DNA from: Arabidopsis thaliana
Lineage: Eukaryota > Streptophyta > Magnoliopsida > Brassicales > Brassicaceae
Assembly (NCBI RefSeq): GCF_000001735.4
Contig: NC_003076.8
Location: forward strand, 15,131,835 to 15,195,834
Length of the DNA stretch: 64,000 bases
Reading direction: 5' to 3'
Below the pieces are notes generated by a model. That model made no database searches, was not told the DNA's origin, and saw only the letters and a list, made by a program, of their open reading frames with translations. The position numbers and the translations under genes are program-made. Numbering within the stretch: the stretch's first letter is position 1; every line of letters begins with the position of its first letter. This document shows, piece by piece, positions 24,602 through 37,554 of this stretch.

Positions 24602-25883
24602 TAAGATCCTTGACAAAAAAAAAAAAAAAAAAGTGTTGTAAGTTGTAACTAATATTAATTGATTTGACTCATCAAGAAAAAAAATCAGTTTTATTTAAAC
24701 TCACCAATCATGTATTTTGTTATTTTTAATAGATACTAGATCGAAATCTGTGCTATGTTACAGGATATTGTTTTTGAATTTTTTTCATTGTTTTATCAAA
24801 GCCAGAAGCAGTAAAATTGCAACAAAAATAAAAAGAAAGAGGATCTGTTTACCGTATAATTACAAATTTGTTTACTTGTTTGTATTTCTCATGTCTGATA
24901 ACACAAAAATAATAAAGTTTGTTACATTGACTTTATTTTTTAGGGTTTATACATGTTTTTCCCAAAAATCCTAAGTGCTTTGAAATACTCAAAAACTGAT
25001 AACACTACTAACTACATCGTCCACTAGAGCTAGAGAAATTGTTGGACTTCAAAAACAAATCTTTTGTTAATTTGAGGAAATAAAATAAAATTATTTGTCT
25101 TTTTGAACAAATAAAAAAAAATTATTTGTTTTTTTGGGCTAATAAAACAAAATCATTTGTTTATTAACAAAATATGAGGATAAAAATCGACATTAATTTA
25201 CACTTTTGTGAACATATATGTCATTTTTTCCTCACTTTTTGTTTTCAATAATTAATTAACTGAATTTGAAGCTAACCAAAAAACGAAATTATTGATTTAC
25301 TTTTTCAAATAAAATTGTTTTATAGAGAAGTGTCAGTTTTTTTTTTTTTTTGTAGGCGAAGTGTCAGTTTTGTTTAAACTAATACATCAAGTTCTTTGTT
25401 TGATTACACTTAAATATAAAAATATTAGAAAAATCTACTCATAGTGTTGATTGTTAATATTAACTGATTTGACTATATAAAAAAAAAAAATCATATTTGT
25501 TCAAAACTAATCCGTCACGTACTTTGTTGTTTTCAATAAATTTAAAATATGTTAAACAAATCTTCTCAAAGAGCTGTATTATTGCCGTAGTTTATATATA
25601 CATTTGATTGCGTATATCGACGAGAGATAATGATCAAAAAATATTAGGTTTGTTTAAACTAATCCATCAGTACTACTTTTATTTTCATTAAAAAGAGTTT
25701 AAATGTTGGTTTGAGTTTACAAAAGAAAATTAAAGTTTACATTTTGTAATTAAACAAGATTATATATCGGTTGAAAAGTGGTTAGGGTTAAGATTTTATG
25801 ATTAAATAATTTTTTATTTATTATGTGAAATATTCTGATTGGTTGAGATAAAATGGGGTGAATGAACCCCTAGTATTGTTCTA
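24602..25883. other. Repeat-derived AT-rich region, no gene
   Basis: The word aactaat-c-tca-gt-ctttgttgttttcaat recurs near 25376, 25507 and 25657 (and near 7829 and 22440). A GGGTTT-family MITE relic is at about 25690-25875 (ggttagggttaagattttatg, ending ggggtgaatgaacccctag). Confidence 0.55.
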
Positions 25884-26050
25884 GAAGTTTAATAATATTA
25901 GTTCTCCAAACAAAATAATTTGACCAATATTTCAAGTTAGATTTGGAAATTTTCATTTTGCAGAAGAAAAAAAAATTTGGAATTTTCAATACATTTTCTT
26001 TTTTACGTGTCGATCACTTGTCAACAAGGAAACTTATTCTGCAAATTAAA
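25884..26050. repeat. Direct repeat with 8530-8700
   Basis: Same-orientation copy of the run described at 8530-8700, again next to a GGGTTT-family MITE relic. Confidence 0.7.
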
Positions 26051-26507
26051 CTAACCCTTAAACTTCAGCATAATGCCTTAGGATTTCCCTCCATTTTCCA
26101 AGAAACAGACCATCTTATACCTTTTGACAGCTTCTAAAGTGTATTACGACATGAGTTGAGAGTGCGTCTAACCTCCCGCTAAGATCATCGCACATGTTAT
26201 CTTGACATTTATGTCGTTTGCACCCTTTTCTTGGTTCTCTATAATTTGCTACATAATTGTCTTAAGGCACAGTGGCTGAGCTCTTTACAGCTTGGAAAGG
26301 TGCATTAAGTAAAGTTATATTAAGTTACAAACAGCAGCAATCTCAGCTCTCAATTAAAACGAGTTTAAATGTACGGTCAGGAATTAAGTTATATTATATT
26401 GGATTATTAAAGTCCTTTTTCTTGTAGCTGCAAAGAAAGCAACCGGAAAAGAAAAAAAGAAAAAAAAAAACAGAGAGCGAGAGAGAGAGAGAAATAGAAA
26501 TTTGGAA

Positions 26508-28284
26508 ATGGAGGAAAAGCAAGAGAGGAGGAGAAGGATCGTGTTGATTCCCGCTCCAGCACAAGGACACATATCTCCGATGATGCAACTTGCAAGAGCC
26601 CTTCACTTAAAGGGCTTCTCCATTACAGTTGCTCAAACCAAGTTCAATTACTTGAAGCCTTCAAAAGACTTAGCTGATTTTCAGTTTATCACCATCCCAG
26701 AGAGCTTACCAGCCTCGGATCTTAAGAATCTAGGACCAGTTTGGTTTCTTCTTAAACTCAATAAAGAGTGTGAGTTTAGCTTCAAGGAGTGTTTAGGTCA
26801 ATTGTTGCTGCAAAAACAACTTATACCGGAAGAAGAGATCGCTTGTGTCATCTACGACGAGTTCATGTACTTTGCTGAAGCTGCAGCCAAAGAGTTTAAC
26901 CTTCCCAAAGTTATTTTCAGTACCGAAAATGCGACGGCTTTTGCTTGTCGCTCTGCCATGTGCAAACTCTATGCAAAAGATGGTTTGGCTCCCCTTAAAG
27001 GTATCTATCTCTATAAGTTGAAATTGTTTCTCTCACTTTTGCAAATTACATGTTAAAATATGGTATTTGTAGAAGTCTTTGTTTGTTTTGTGGCATTTGC
27101 GGTTTACGATTGGGAATATATTCTAGGGATTTTTCTAATTTTGTAAGATGTGAAATTCTCTTACATCAAAATTTGTTTGCTTATTGTTGGAGAATATCAA
27201 GTATAAATGCAAATGCAAAAAAATACATGAGGAGAAATTCATTTTTTCATGACTATCATCGTATATGTTGATGATACGAATATGAGTATCATCAAGATAC
27301 AAAATTAAGTAGGACTTTGCGTTTATGATTTGATTTATTTCTTTGAAATTGAGTAAATAAATTGCGGCCATAATTTTGCTTTTAATATATATATATTGGT
27401 TTTCACTTATCACAGAAGGATGTGGGCGAGAAGAGGAGCTAGTGCCAAAGTTGCATCCCCTTAGATACAAAGACCTACCAACTTCAGCATTTGCACCAGT
27501 AGAAGCCTCAGTGGAAGTGTTTAAAAGTTCATGTGATAAAGGGACAGCTTCCGCTATGATAATCAACACAGTGAGGTGTCTAGAGATATCATCCTTGGAG
27601 TGGCTTCAACAAGAACTTAAGATTCCGATATATCCTATAGGCCCTCTTCACATGGTTTCTTCAGCTCCTCCTACGAGTCTACTAGACGAGAATGAGAGTT
27701 GCATTGATTGGCTGAACAAACAAAAGCCGAGCTCGGTGATTTACATAAGTTTGGGAAGCTTTACTTTGTTGGAAACTAAAGAAGTGTTGGAAATGGCTTC
27801 GGGCTTGGTTAGTAGTAACCAACACTTCTTGTGGGTGATTCGACCCGGGTCCATACTTGGTTCTGAATTGACTAATGAGGAATTATTGAGTATGATGGAA
27901 ATACCGGATCGAGGCTACATTGTGAAATGGGCTCCACAAAAGCAAGTGCTTGCACATTCTGCGGTTGGAGCATTTTGGAGTCATTGTGGATGGAACTCGA
28001 CTCTAGAGAGCATGGGTGAAGGAGTTCCGATGATTTGTAGGCCTTTTACTACTGATCAAAAGGTAAATGCGCGGTATGTGGAGTGTGTCTGGAGAGTTGG
28101 GGTTCAAGTGGAGGGTGAACTAAAGAGAGGAGTAGTCGAGAGAGCTGTGAAGAGGTTACTGGTGGATGAAGAAGGAGAAGAGATGAAGTTGAGAGCTCTC
28201 AGTTTGAAAGAGAAACTCAAAGTTTCTGTTCTACCGGGAGGTTCTTCACACAGTTCACTAGATGACTTAATCAAGACTCTATGA
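26508..28284 (+). CDS. UGT76E10: UDP-glycosyltransferase, UGT76E type
   Basis: Two exons, 26508-27000 and 27416-28284, give 453 aa. The ATG at 26508 follows a GA-rich leader (26471-26492). Catalytic His21 lies in PAPAQGH and the partner Asp117 in IYDEFMYF. The C-terminal 44-residue PSPG sugar-nucleotide box runs about 336-379 ([20 protein letters not shown] to TTDQ) and ends in Gln, usual for UDP-glucose users. GT1 enzymes of the UGT76E group glucosylate small acids and phenolics (oxylipins for some members); the acceptor here is not known. It is intact and about 76-80 percent similar by eye to the copy at 53243-54674. The symbol is from memory of the syntenic locus At5g38010. Confidence 0.93.
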
Positions 28285-29600
28285 ACATTTACAAATAAAA
28301 TTCGTATATCTACTCATTTCACTTCTAGACATATGGCCGTTTGGGTTTGCATAAATTAAGTTTAAATTTTACATAAAAGTCTTGAACTTCTAATAATGAA
28401 TATAGAAGATAAATTGGATCAACGAACATATAGAAAAAGGGTTTACGGTTCATATATATAAGAGTTTCTCACCACTTGGGGCACTTTTCAAGATTCTTAG
28501 AGCAAGTGAAACACTTTGAGAGTAGTATGCACTTTTTAAGATTTTTAAGCAAATCAATACCATTTTACCTTCCATCTAGTTACAAACTCTTAAATAGTTG
28601 GAAAACAAAATAATATGTTAAATTGTGGACCGTACGATGCAAACTTAAAATTAAGATATGATGGTTGTGGATGGACACTGGAATTCGGAGTGGGGTTTGG
28701 TTGTAATGAGAGAGAAATGAAGATTTTTGTTATTGAGTAGCTAGGTTGCATGAAAACTCGTTCCGATGTCCGTTTCCCGTTTCCAAACATTTTAGAAACG
28801 AAAACTTTTTGGAAACATGAAAATCGTCATGGAAACGCGTTTCCTAAAAGTCTATGTTTGGAAACACGATGGAAACTCACGTTTCCAAAATAGAAACTTA
28901 AGTTTCTGAAATAGACATACGACAAATCATTTTTATTGGCTTTGACTATTTAATAAATAAAAGTGGAAATATTAAGATTATTAATACATATAACTAATTT
29001 TGGAAGACTCTGAGTTTTAAGATATTTCTCTTGATAAACCAGATTTGAAGAAAGGTTTTTATTATCTTTGACGAAAACTAATGAAAATGAGAATGAAAAT
29101 GTTCGTCTAAATTAAATATTTGAACTTAAACTTTTTAATCTTTATCATTTAAAATTTTAGTTAACTTATTTAATATTGATAGTTTGGACTTCTATTGTTT
29201 AAACCATTTTTTCTTTAATATAATTTTATGTTAATATCATATATATATATATATATTATGTATAATTTCTAGTTTTCTGATAAATATGAGTTGTTTTTTA
29301 ATGAAAAGTTGATTTACAAAAGAAAAAACAGTTTTGAATCAATTAACTTTACAAAAAATGTAAAAAGGTAAATTTAAAAATGAACATTGAAAAAATATAT
29401 ATTGCATAAAATTGAAATGACATTTTATTTTTGATTTACATAGGACAACCAAAAACATTAGACCGGTCCTGGATTCTTCATACATATGACTTTATCAGAC
29501 TCCGTGAAATTCATTTAGTATCTACTCATTTCACTAGCCTACGTTTTCATGCTTTGTTTTGCAAATTAATAAAATCATATATTCTTGACAAAAAAAAAGT
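28285..29600. other. Intergenic, 3' of the UGT gene
   Basis: AT-rich with no gene. At about 28765-28925, ggaaac and gtttcc words are arranged in both orientations (cgtttcccgtttcc, tttggaaac, ggaaactcacgtttcc). This gives a region able to fold back, perhaps a MITE relic. A TA run is at 29238-29258. Confidence 0.55.
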
Positions 29601-29700
29601 TAGGGATGTCAAAAAGGGTCAAGATTTATAAGTCAATTCAACTCAACTCAACACATGAACTAATAAGTTGAAAATTTTGACTCAACTTATATTCAATATA
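29601..29700 (+). mobile_element. Terminal fragment of the hAT-like MITE
   Basis: TAGGGATGTCAAAAAGGGTC is followed by caactcaactcaac and gttgaaaattttgactcaa. These words occur in the same order at the right end of the element at 51418-52748 (read as complement). Only one end is present. Confidence 0.65.
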
Positions 29701-30421
29701 TTTAGAAAAACTTTAAATCGACAAGGAAAAATTCACAAGTTTTTTCTTATCTTTAATATTTTGTATTGTAAAAAATTTGGCATAAAAAATTCATACTAAA
29801 TTGTTTTATATTACTTTTATAAACAAATTTTTTTTAAATTGATTCTTTTAAATTCTAAATAAAATATGATTAAAAACAATCAATAGAGACGACCATACGC
29901 TGTGATTTGTGCTCCAAAACATTTTCTGCATCTGTCTCCGTAGGACAACACGTTCTTTTATGGATAATATCACTATCTATACCCAGAAGAATCAAAAATT
30001 AAGAATATACCAATGTTTTCTATATAATTAGTTCTCTCTCTATAATTTATGTAAGTTAGACAAAAATGCCCTTATTACATATATCAAATTATTTAGTAAT
30101 GTAATAAAATAGTTATCGATATTTTTATCATCAATTTCTTTAGGAATATTATATTATGAATTAGATGATTACTATTAGATTAACGTGATAATAATATATA
30201 TATCCATGTAAGTTAAAAATAAATTATGTTAAAACATATGATATCGCGATAAGAATAATGTTAAAGAGGTATACAATTAGTAATGTGTTAAATTTATTTT
30301 TAACATATTAAATTATACAATATATTATATAAACTTATCAATATATTTTAATCTTTCATTCATTATGACATAAAAGTACGGTAAAAATAATTGTAACGTA
30401 CTAATGTTTCATTTAGCAAAA
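29701..30421. other. AT-rich spacer
   Basis: No gene. tctatataattag near 30019, followed by gacaaaaatgccctta, resembles another Helitron-like 5' end and could be the true start of the element that ends at 31287. Confidence 0.4.
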
Positions 30422-31287
30422 TCTATATATACATTTTTGCAGCCATTTTAGCAAATAAATCTTGGACTTGGACTTATTTACAATCTAATGCCATTAGCAT
30501 TAAATCTTTTTTTAAAATAATTAATTTTACTATCAATTTTTTATTTAAATTATCAATCAAATTTAATCCCAACAAACTTCAAATCAATCCCTTAAAATTA
30601 GCATAAACATATTTGTTAACAATATTTTAAAACAAAGTTTTTTGTTAAATAAATATTATTCTTACTAAACGTTTTTTGTTTAAATAAATAAATTTTGTAT
30701 TTGAACTTATTTACAATGTCATGTCACTGACATTAATTATTTATTAATGAAAATATTTAAGTACAGATTTAAATCTTCAAAATCCTTGCTTTATAGTTAT
30801 TATGTCATTACCTTATAAGCAAAAATATTAATTTTTTAAATATTCTTATTTATATATTTAAAATTTAACATTATTAATATTTAAACTTATAAAAAGTTTG
30901 ATATATCACAATTTTTAACATCATTATATAATATATAGAGTTTAAAAAAATCTTAATTTTTTCCGTCATAATTTATGATTTAAAATTTTAAAAATGAACA
31001 TATATTAACCAATTGGCAAAAAATGTGTGGGTTCAACGTCCCGCATCGACAAAAATATTTAGACAATGATTTATAAACATATCATAAATAAGATCAATAT
31101 TAATATAAATAAAAGTTTTTTTTACGGGACGGGTTTGACGGGACGGGTTTGGCAGGACGTTACTTAATAACAATTGTAAACTATAAAATAAAAATATATT
31201 ATAGATATATACAATTTGCAAAAAAGAAAATATACTAATTTTAAAAAGATAAATTGTCCCCGCGGTGTACCGCGGGTTAAAATTTAG
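30422..31287 (+). mobile_element. Helitron, short non-autonomous
   Basis: The 3' end carries the perfect hairpin CCCGCGGTGTACCGCGGG (8-bp stem, GT loop, 31259-31276), then ttaaaattTAG and T. This is the classic Helitron terminus, with CTAG changed to TTAG. The proposed 5' end is TCTATATATACATTTTTGC preceded by A; the start at 30019 is an alternative. Inside, ggacttatttacaat-t-atg-ca is repeated (30468, 30704), and gggacgggttt words lie at 31126-31150. No ORF. Confidence 0.72.
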
Positions 31288-33197
31288 TATCTAACGTAAT
31301 AATATAGCAAAAAAAATATAATCCCCTTTTATTGTGCTGAATATACATAAATAAAAAATACAGATTTATTATTTTAAATCAATAAATATTTTTTAATAAA
31401 AAATTTGTAAACTTATCGCGATATCATAGTTTTTAGCACGTTAAACAAATAGTTATATACTTATCATCAATATATTACAATTATTTTTATTCAATGGCAT
31501 TTTTATAATTAATTTAAAACAAAAATATATTTTTTGTTTAATATTATTTTTCCTTCATACTTACCTAAATAACTAATTGTTATGCATAGATTCTTAATTT
31601 CTTCATCTTCTATGCATAGATATTAATATAGCCTTTCTTTTACTGTACTTTGGTTTTTCTTCTTAAAAGTTTCCGGCAAATACATCGCCTACCAAAAATA
31701 TTTCTCAATAAATGATGTGATATAATTGAGTTTTTTTTTTCTTTGATGGAGACAGTTTTCTGTTCTTCATTATTTTCTTTTTAAGTAGACATCAAAATTG
31801 TTCAAAGCTATATATATAATATGAATTTCAATTTTATATCTCTTTTTTGGTGAAATGAATTTTAATTTTATATATATAAAAAGAATATTAATCTATTTAC
31901 AAAATTAGTTTAACTATCTCAAGAGTTCTCATAAAGAAACCAGCTTAATGTATGAAAATATTTAATTATACAAACTATATATACAAGAATGAATTTGAAA
32001 AATTTAAGTCACTTTGATTATCAGTATTTTTCCTCAAGATATGGTTTGATTTAGGGTCCTCTTTTGTTTCCTCCAACTTTCACCAAATGGTTATGGTCAA
32101 AATTTTTTTATTTTTTTTTTATTTTTTTTTTCTTTTTTTATATGGTCAATTTTGGTTATGGTCAATTTTAAAATTAGGTTTGATTTTGGATTGAAAGTAT
32201 AGTTTTTTGTAGTTCTTTAAAAATATTTAAACTATTTTGTTGGAGTCAGAATTCAATTATGCGTGGGACTGCAGATTGGTTCACTCATTTTTTTTTCCCA
32301 GACTGGTAATAATATGAAATTTCAATAAAGCGTAGAGTTATGTGTCGTGTCATTTACACGATTTGGGTATCCTTTAATGCGATCAATATTGTGGGCTTCT
32401 TAGAGACTTCTATAGCTAAAAAAATTTATATTTATAAAAGAGAGGAAAAAAAATATGAACAAACGATATCCTAACTTAGCTAATGAATAGGTTTTGTGGC
32501 TAAAAATGCAAACAATTAAAAAATGGATTTATATCTGTAATAAGGGAAAACTTCAGTTTATGCTTTATGCCTAATTAAAGCTATTGAATGTGATGCAAAA
32601 AAATAAAAAAATAAAAATAGCGACTAAATATAAATCTTTTCAATACATGATTTGTTTTTCCTTTTTTACTAAAAAATTAGCATTTGGGTTTCCTGTCACA
32701 ACCTTCTCAAAATCGTAACAATGCACCAATATTTAAACTAAGTATTGTTTAAGGTTTCTGAACAGAAATTAAAAAAGAAAAAGAAAATAATTTACCCTTG
32801 TTTAATGTGTTTTTTTTAGTGATTAAGATATTAAAATTATGAGAATAAAATTTGGAAATTTTTACCAAACATGTACATTGAAAATCAAAAACGACAACTA
32901 TTAGAAAACAAAACTTTAGTACTAGAATGACAACTAAATTAAAACGTAGGAAGTATATCGCGAGTAAGCAGACCTTTTGACAAACCGCATATTTCCCAAA
33001 AAATTAATCACTTGGGCTAAATTACATAATAATCTCTATGTTTGAAAATATAGGACGTTTAAGCTAATTAGTACATACTTTAAGAAATTTATTTTTGTTT
33101 TTAAAAACTATCATTTAAATTTAATTCAAAAAATTTGAACCAATGATATAAAAGACTACACAATATAAATTAACGACTATATTAGGACTGGTATATT
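31288..33197. other. Gene-free AT-rich region
   Basis: Homopolymer-rich (for example T-tracts at 32103-32140). I see no coding frame, element end or RNA gene. Confidence 0.55.
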
Positions 33198-33308
33198 TTG
33201 CGACCGTTTTTAACGATCAACTAAAGTAGTCGCTAAGTAGTCTCGACTAAGGTGTTTGCGACCATCTTGTGACTTTTATTGGAGTTGCAAAATGCTTGTT
33301 TTTGTAGT
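33198..33308 (-). mobile_element. CACTA-type transposon end, decayed
   Basis: The minus strand reads actacaaaaacaagcatttt, then repeated subterminal words (agtcgagac, agcgactac, gatcgttaaaaacggtcgc). Clustered short subterminal repeats next to CACTACAAAAA are typical of CACTA elements; the first C is mutated. The other end was not found. Confidence 0.55.
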
Positions 33309-34118
33309 ATTCAATATATTTTTCTGACATTTTGTTTTCAATTTCCAATACTTTTAACAACTAAAGCACTAATTTATACTTAAACAAAAATTTATGTATT
33401 TTAGATCGTGAGATTAAAATTACATGGAGTAGTTTATGAATATTATATAGAGAATTCAAATTGGATTTTTTTCTTTTACAAAATCTTGAGATCGTGAGAT
33501 TAAAATTACATAGCGGTTTGTGTTGAAAAAGGGTTTTTTGGATAAAATCTTTGTGTTTTCTAACGGAATTATTGACTGTCATGTCATTACAATACGGAAA
33601 TGTTATATTGCGGGTGACTTTTGACATGAAGGTTTTTTTTGCAAAACAAATTATATGGAAACTTTTTGGGCACAAAACCTTAAATATAAGAGAGACAAGG
33701 TGAGGTTAAGATAAGCGCTAGTTAGTGTCTAAAGAAGGAAAGACTAAAATTTTAGGGTTCAGGAATTTGTTGTGATATCATGTAAGAAAATTTAGATGTT
33801 CATAAAATAAATATAAAAACCACACACAAACATTATATATATATATATCACTCAAATTACAATCATGAGAATACATTTTCATTAAATTGGCTTTGTTTGT
33901 TGGCCAACTTTTTTAAGCGAATTTGCCTTTGTTTTTTTTTCCTTAAATAAAGAAGATGTAACAAATGTTCCTACAAACAAACATGAACTTTTGCCAGACC
34001 AACAAGGAACAAATCACCACTGTAATTATTTCAAAATACCAAATAAGAGAAAATTAAGGAAATGATTTATTCATAATATAATGTTTTTTGCTTCACTTAC
34101 TGTCTCCTCATAGGTTTG
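33309..34118. other. 3' flank of the second SABATH gene
   Basis: AT-rich. A 20-bp word (gatcgtgagattaaaattac) occurs twice (33404 and 33492). A TA run is at 33834-33848. A 104-codon minus frame across 33361-33675 has no family signature and is treated as chance. Confidence 0.5.
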
Positions 34119-35778
34119 TTACTTCCTTGTCAAGGAAACGAAGAACTGAACAGTTGGTTTGTTGCGCAAAGTATCGTAACGCTCGGCAAGATGGTATGTA
34201 TACCTCTCGAACAGACGATCCATAATGGCGTCTCCAAAATGAGCACCAAGCATTGGTTCAGTAATGGATCTTATGATGCTTGCCCTCTTTCGAATGACTT
34301 CAAATCGACATGATTGGTCCAAATTATCATCATCATCTTTCACTTCAGTACGACCAGTTTTGTATGAAAAGAGAAGACCAAAGATTGTCTCAAAATTGCT
34401 GATTTTGAACGAGCCCTCGCTTTCGATAACTTCCCTCACCTCACTCTCGTCAGGATTGTAGAATGGCAAGTTAAAAGAATCTACATCCGATTCCTTCACA
34501 ATACCCTGCATTCAAAACATTTCTCCAAAATCATATTACAACAATTTAATTTAATCATGCAGAACTCACACAAATTTATGATTTCAAAATATATATCTAA
34601 ACTAAAACTTTTAATATGTGAATATAATCATAACTAAAAAGATATGATTGGTCCATATTTTTTTGTTAGCAACATTAGTTAAATTCAAATTCAGATATAA
34701 TTATAGCTTCGATGGACAAATCTGAATCCAAATACCCTAGTTCTTACTACTAAAGACTAGAAAACAAAGAATAGTCATAATGTGTTTATACCGAAGCTAA
34801 CCGGATCAACCGATAGGGAATTAAAAAAAATATGCGTACCTCAGAAACCAAGTCGAGGAGGGAATCAGATATCGACGACCAATTTTGGAAACAATCTTTA
34901 GATAAAGGATCCAAAGATTTTCTGCCCACGAAAGTAAGAGCCATACGTCCATTTGGCACAGTCTCATCCGCACGCAGTCTCAGAAACAAAGAGAAATCAT
35001 TCTTGAACTGAGTCAAATAACTCTTGTACACATTTGGAGGGCATGGACTTCTAAGGTACACATTCTTCTTGTTATCTTCAAGCCCATCAGGAACTTTGGA
35101 AAGCCAATGTAGACAAAGAGATGAATGAACAAAATGGAGAGACTTGCTAGGGAAAAGTCTTGAGTAGAATGAGCCTGGGACTCCTGAGATGAAGCATTTC
35201 CCTTTAACATCCATCTTCAGCAACTTGTGGAAGGCAGGGACCAACTTGAAAGTAGTGTTGAAATCGTTGTCTGGGAGATCGTTCAAACAACAATTGATCT
35301 CTGGTAAGTTTTTGCCTTTTTGTTGGTATGATGTAATGATCGTGTTGACTATTTCGGACATGACCAATAACGTGTTTTCCCCGGAAGAACATCCTAAGTC
35401 GGCCACTTTTATACAACCAGGAAAATCTGTTTTCACTATCATTTCTTTTACGGTTTCTACCACCACCGGTTTTGCATCAGAAGCAAGACGTTTCTAAGAA
35501 GCCAAAATGCCAAAATAGAGAGACAAAAACACACACGTATTGATCAGAAAATTGTTAATTTAATCTACTGGTATATTGATATATATATAGATTTTCTTTT
35601 TCTTTTTTCCTTTTTCCCCGGAACTTATGGTTCTTTTTTTCAGTCAAAGAGCTTATGGTTCATATGTAGCAAAATTTAGATATGTCATACAAATAGTGGA
35701 GGCAATACGTACCTGTCCCTCGGAATTATTAGCATAACTGTGTTCTCCATCTCCTCCCTTCATGCTTAGAACACCCAT
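34119..35778 (-). CDS. SABATH-family SAM-dependent carboxyl methyltransferase
   Basis: Minus-strand gene with three exons: 35778-35713, 35493-34840 and 34505-34119, giving 368 aa. The first exon codes MGVLSMKGGDGEHSYANNSEGQ and is too short to show as a long frame; the start is set by the GGDGEHSY motif shared by all SABATH enzymes. Motifs are VADLGCSSGENT (SAM-binding Asp54), LNDLPDNDFNTTF, GVPGSFYSRLFPS and LHWLSKVP. The substrate acid is unknown. It has the same intron positions as the gene at 2033-3335 but differs strongly in the C-terminal half, so the two are old paralogues, not a recent copy. Recalled locus: At5g38020. Confidence 0.93.
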
Positions 35779-35925
35779 GTTTAAAGTCCCTATAATACAT
35801 AATAATTTGACTTGATTAGATTATATACTAAATCAAACACAAAAGTGATGCCGAAAAAAAACAAAGACCTTGTGTGAATTATATTTTTGCAAGATGAAGT
35901 GTGATTATTAGATCTATCTAGAACC

Positions 35926-35934
35926 ATATATATA
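35926..35934 (-). promoter_or_regulatory. TATA-like box of the second SABATH gene
   Basis: TATATATA on the minus strand about 150 bp upstream of the ATG. Motif and position only. Confidence 0.45.
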
Positions 35935-35978
35935 GACCATCATAAATCTAATCATCATTCATTTTGCAACAAATGGCA

Positions 35979-36824
35979 TGTGTGTGACTGTGTGAGAGAG
36001 TGTGAGTGTGGGATTTTCCATGATTAAAATTTATTTCATTGTTTTTTCTCACCTTCCCAAATTTATTAATGTTAATTAAGAAAAAAAAAGTATTATTGTA
36101 CGTGAGAGTATTTGCGATACCAACAAAAAAAAAGTCAAAATTATTTTGCAATACGTGGACTGTGGAAATTAATAACTATTAATGTAATTTTCTTGTCAAA
36201 ATAACCAAAATGAAAGAAAACAAGTATTTATTGTTTCTATTCTTGTAACTTAATATTGCAACATGCATGATTCATTTATGTAATTTGTTATTTTATCATT
36301 AGGCGTCGAATTCACTAAAAAAAAACTTTCATTTATGGCATATTAATATATACTTTATACTGTATTTATTATTTAGGACTCTAAATAACAAAAAAAAAAC
36401 ATTTTGACTTAGGACCCTAGATAACTATTTAAATGACTTATTATATTGTTTTAGGGATCTACAAAATCTTTTACTCTAACAATCCTGAAATGTTCAGTTT
36501 GACAATTCCTATCCAAAATGAATCACCATGCTAATTTTATAGTTTAAGAAATCATCTTTGTCGAAGACACATAGAGAAATTATAATAAAATCAGGTAAAT
36601 TCGTACATTGGCCCTCACCGTTTTACTAATTTATTTTCTATTGATGTTGTAGATGATACAATTGGAACAAACTAATTAAATCTGGCAGAATCGATTGGTG
36701 ACAATGCTCAGTGACTGTGGCAATGACGTTCAATGAAAATGGTGAAGAATTTCACGACACTTAGATTAGGTGAATTAATTTCTTTATATATATGGACATC
36801 AAGAAGAGAACTTCTTAGTTCTTA
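35979..36824. other. Intergenic, nothing recognised
   Basis: AT-rich region upstream of the SABATH gene with a GT-rich patch at 35979-36010 (tgtgtgtgactgtgtgagag). The word gactctaaataac / gaccctagataac is doubled at 36377 and 36412. Confidence 0.5.
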
Positions 36825-37068
36825 GAGCATTTTCAATGGAGGGTTTTTAAATAGTTCTTATGTATATAAAAGTAGATTAGGAAGAGAGAGAAAAAAACTC
36901 TTATCTAAGAGACTTGAAGATTTATATAAGAGTCTAATGAGACACATGTCTCTTTTATATTGATTTCATTTAAAAAAAAAAAAAATTAATCATCTAAATA
37001 TATTATATTAAAATAATAATATAGAGGTATTTAGAAAAAAAATTAAGAGTCCTCTATTGAGGATGCTC
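36825..37068. mobile_element. PIF/Harbinger-type MITE, 244 bp
   Basis: It begins GAGCATTTTCAATGGAGG and ends with CCTCTATTGAGGATGCTC, an inverted repeat, and is bordered by TTA on both sides. It has the same kind of ends as the larger element at 23019-24601. AT-rich, no frame. Confidence 0.85.
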
Positions 37069-37554
37069 TTAGTAGCTGCCCCTGCCCCTATTAGTATCTA
37101 ATTTAGATTCTTTGTATTAAAATAGTAGAAAAAAAAAAACAAGAAAAGAGAAGTTAGAATTGGTTCCTCTTTAGAAACTTCTTATACTTACAAAGAATTA
37201 CCTTAATATGATTTTAATATTAAAATTTAATTATTTATTTGAAATATATTAAAATAATAATATTTTATGGCTGGTAAAATATTCCTTTTGAGTATCTAAA
37301 GGATGAAGATGTTCTAACCAACAGTATCATGAAAACAAAGATTGAAAATGAACTTTAATCATTTAAAATTGAAACATTATCATCATATGAATTTTCCCGA
37401 TTTTGTTAGTTTGTTCATGTACTAGAAAATATGTTTAGTCTAAAATAGAGTATGAACTCATTATTCTGTAAACTTGTGATCTTGTCTGAGATAATTACAT
37501 TATTATTTAATGTTATTTTTGTATATATCAATTAAAATATTATCAAGAATTTTG

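Noticed and set aside
33361..33675. Minus-strand frame of 104 codons
   Set aside because: AT-rich, Lys/Phe-rich and without a domain; it overlaps a repeated 20-bp word in a gene flank.
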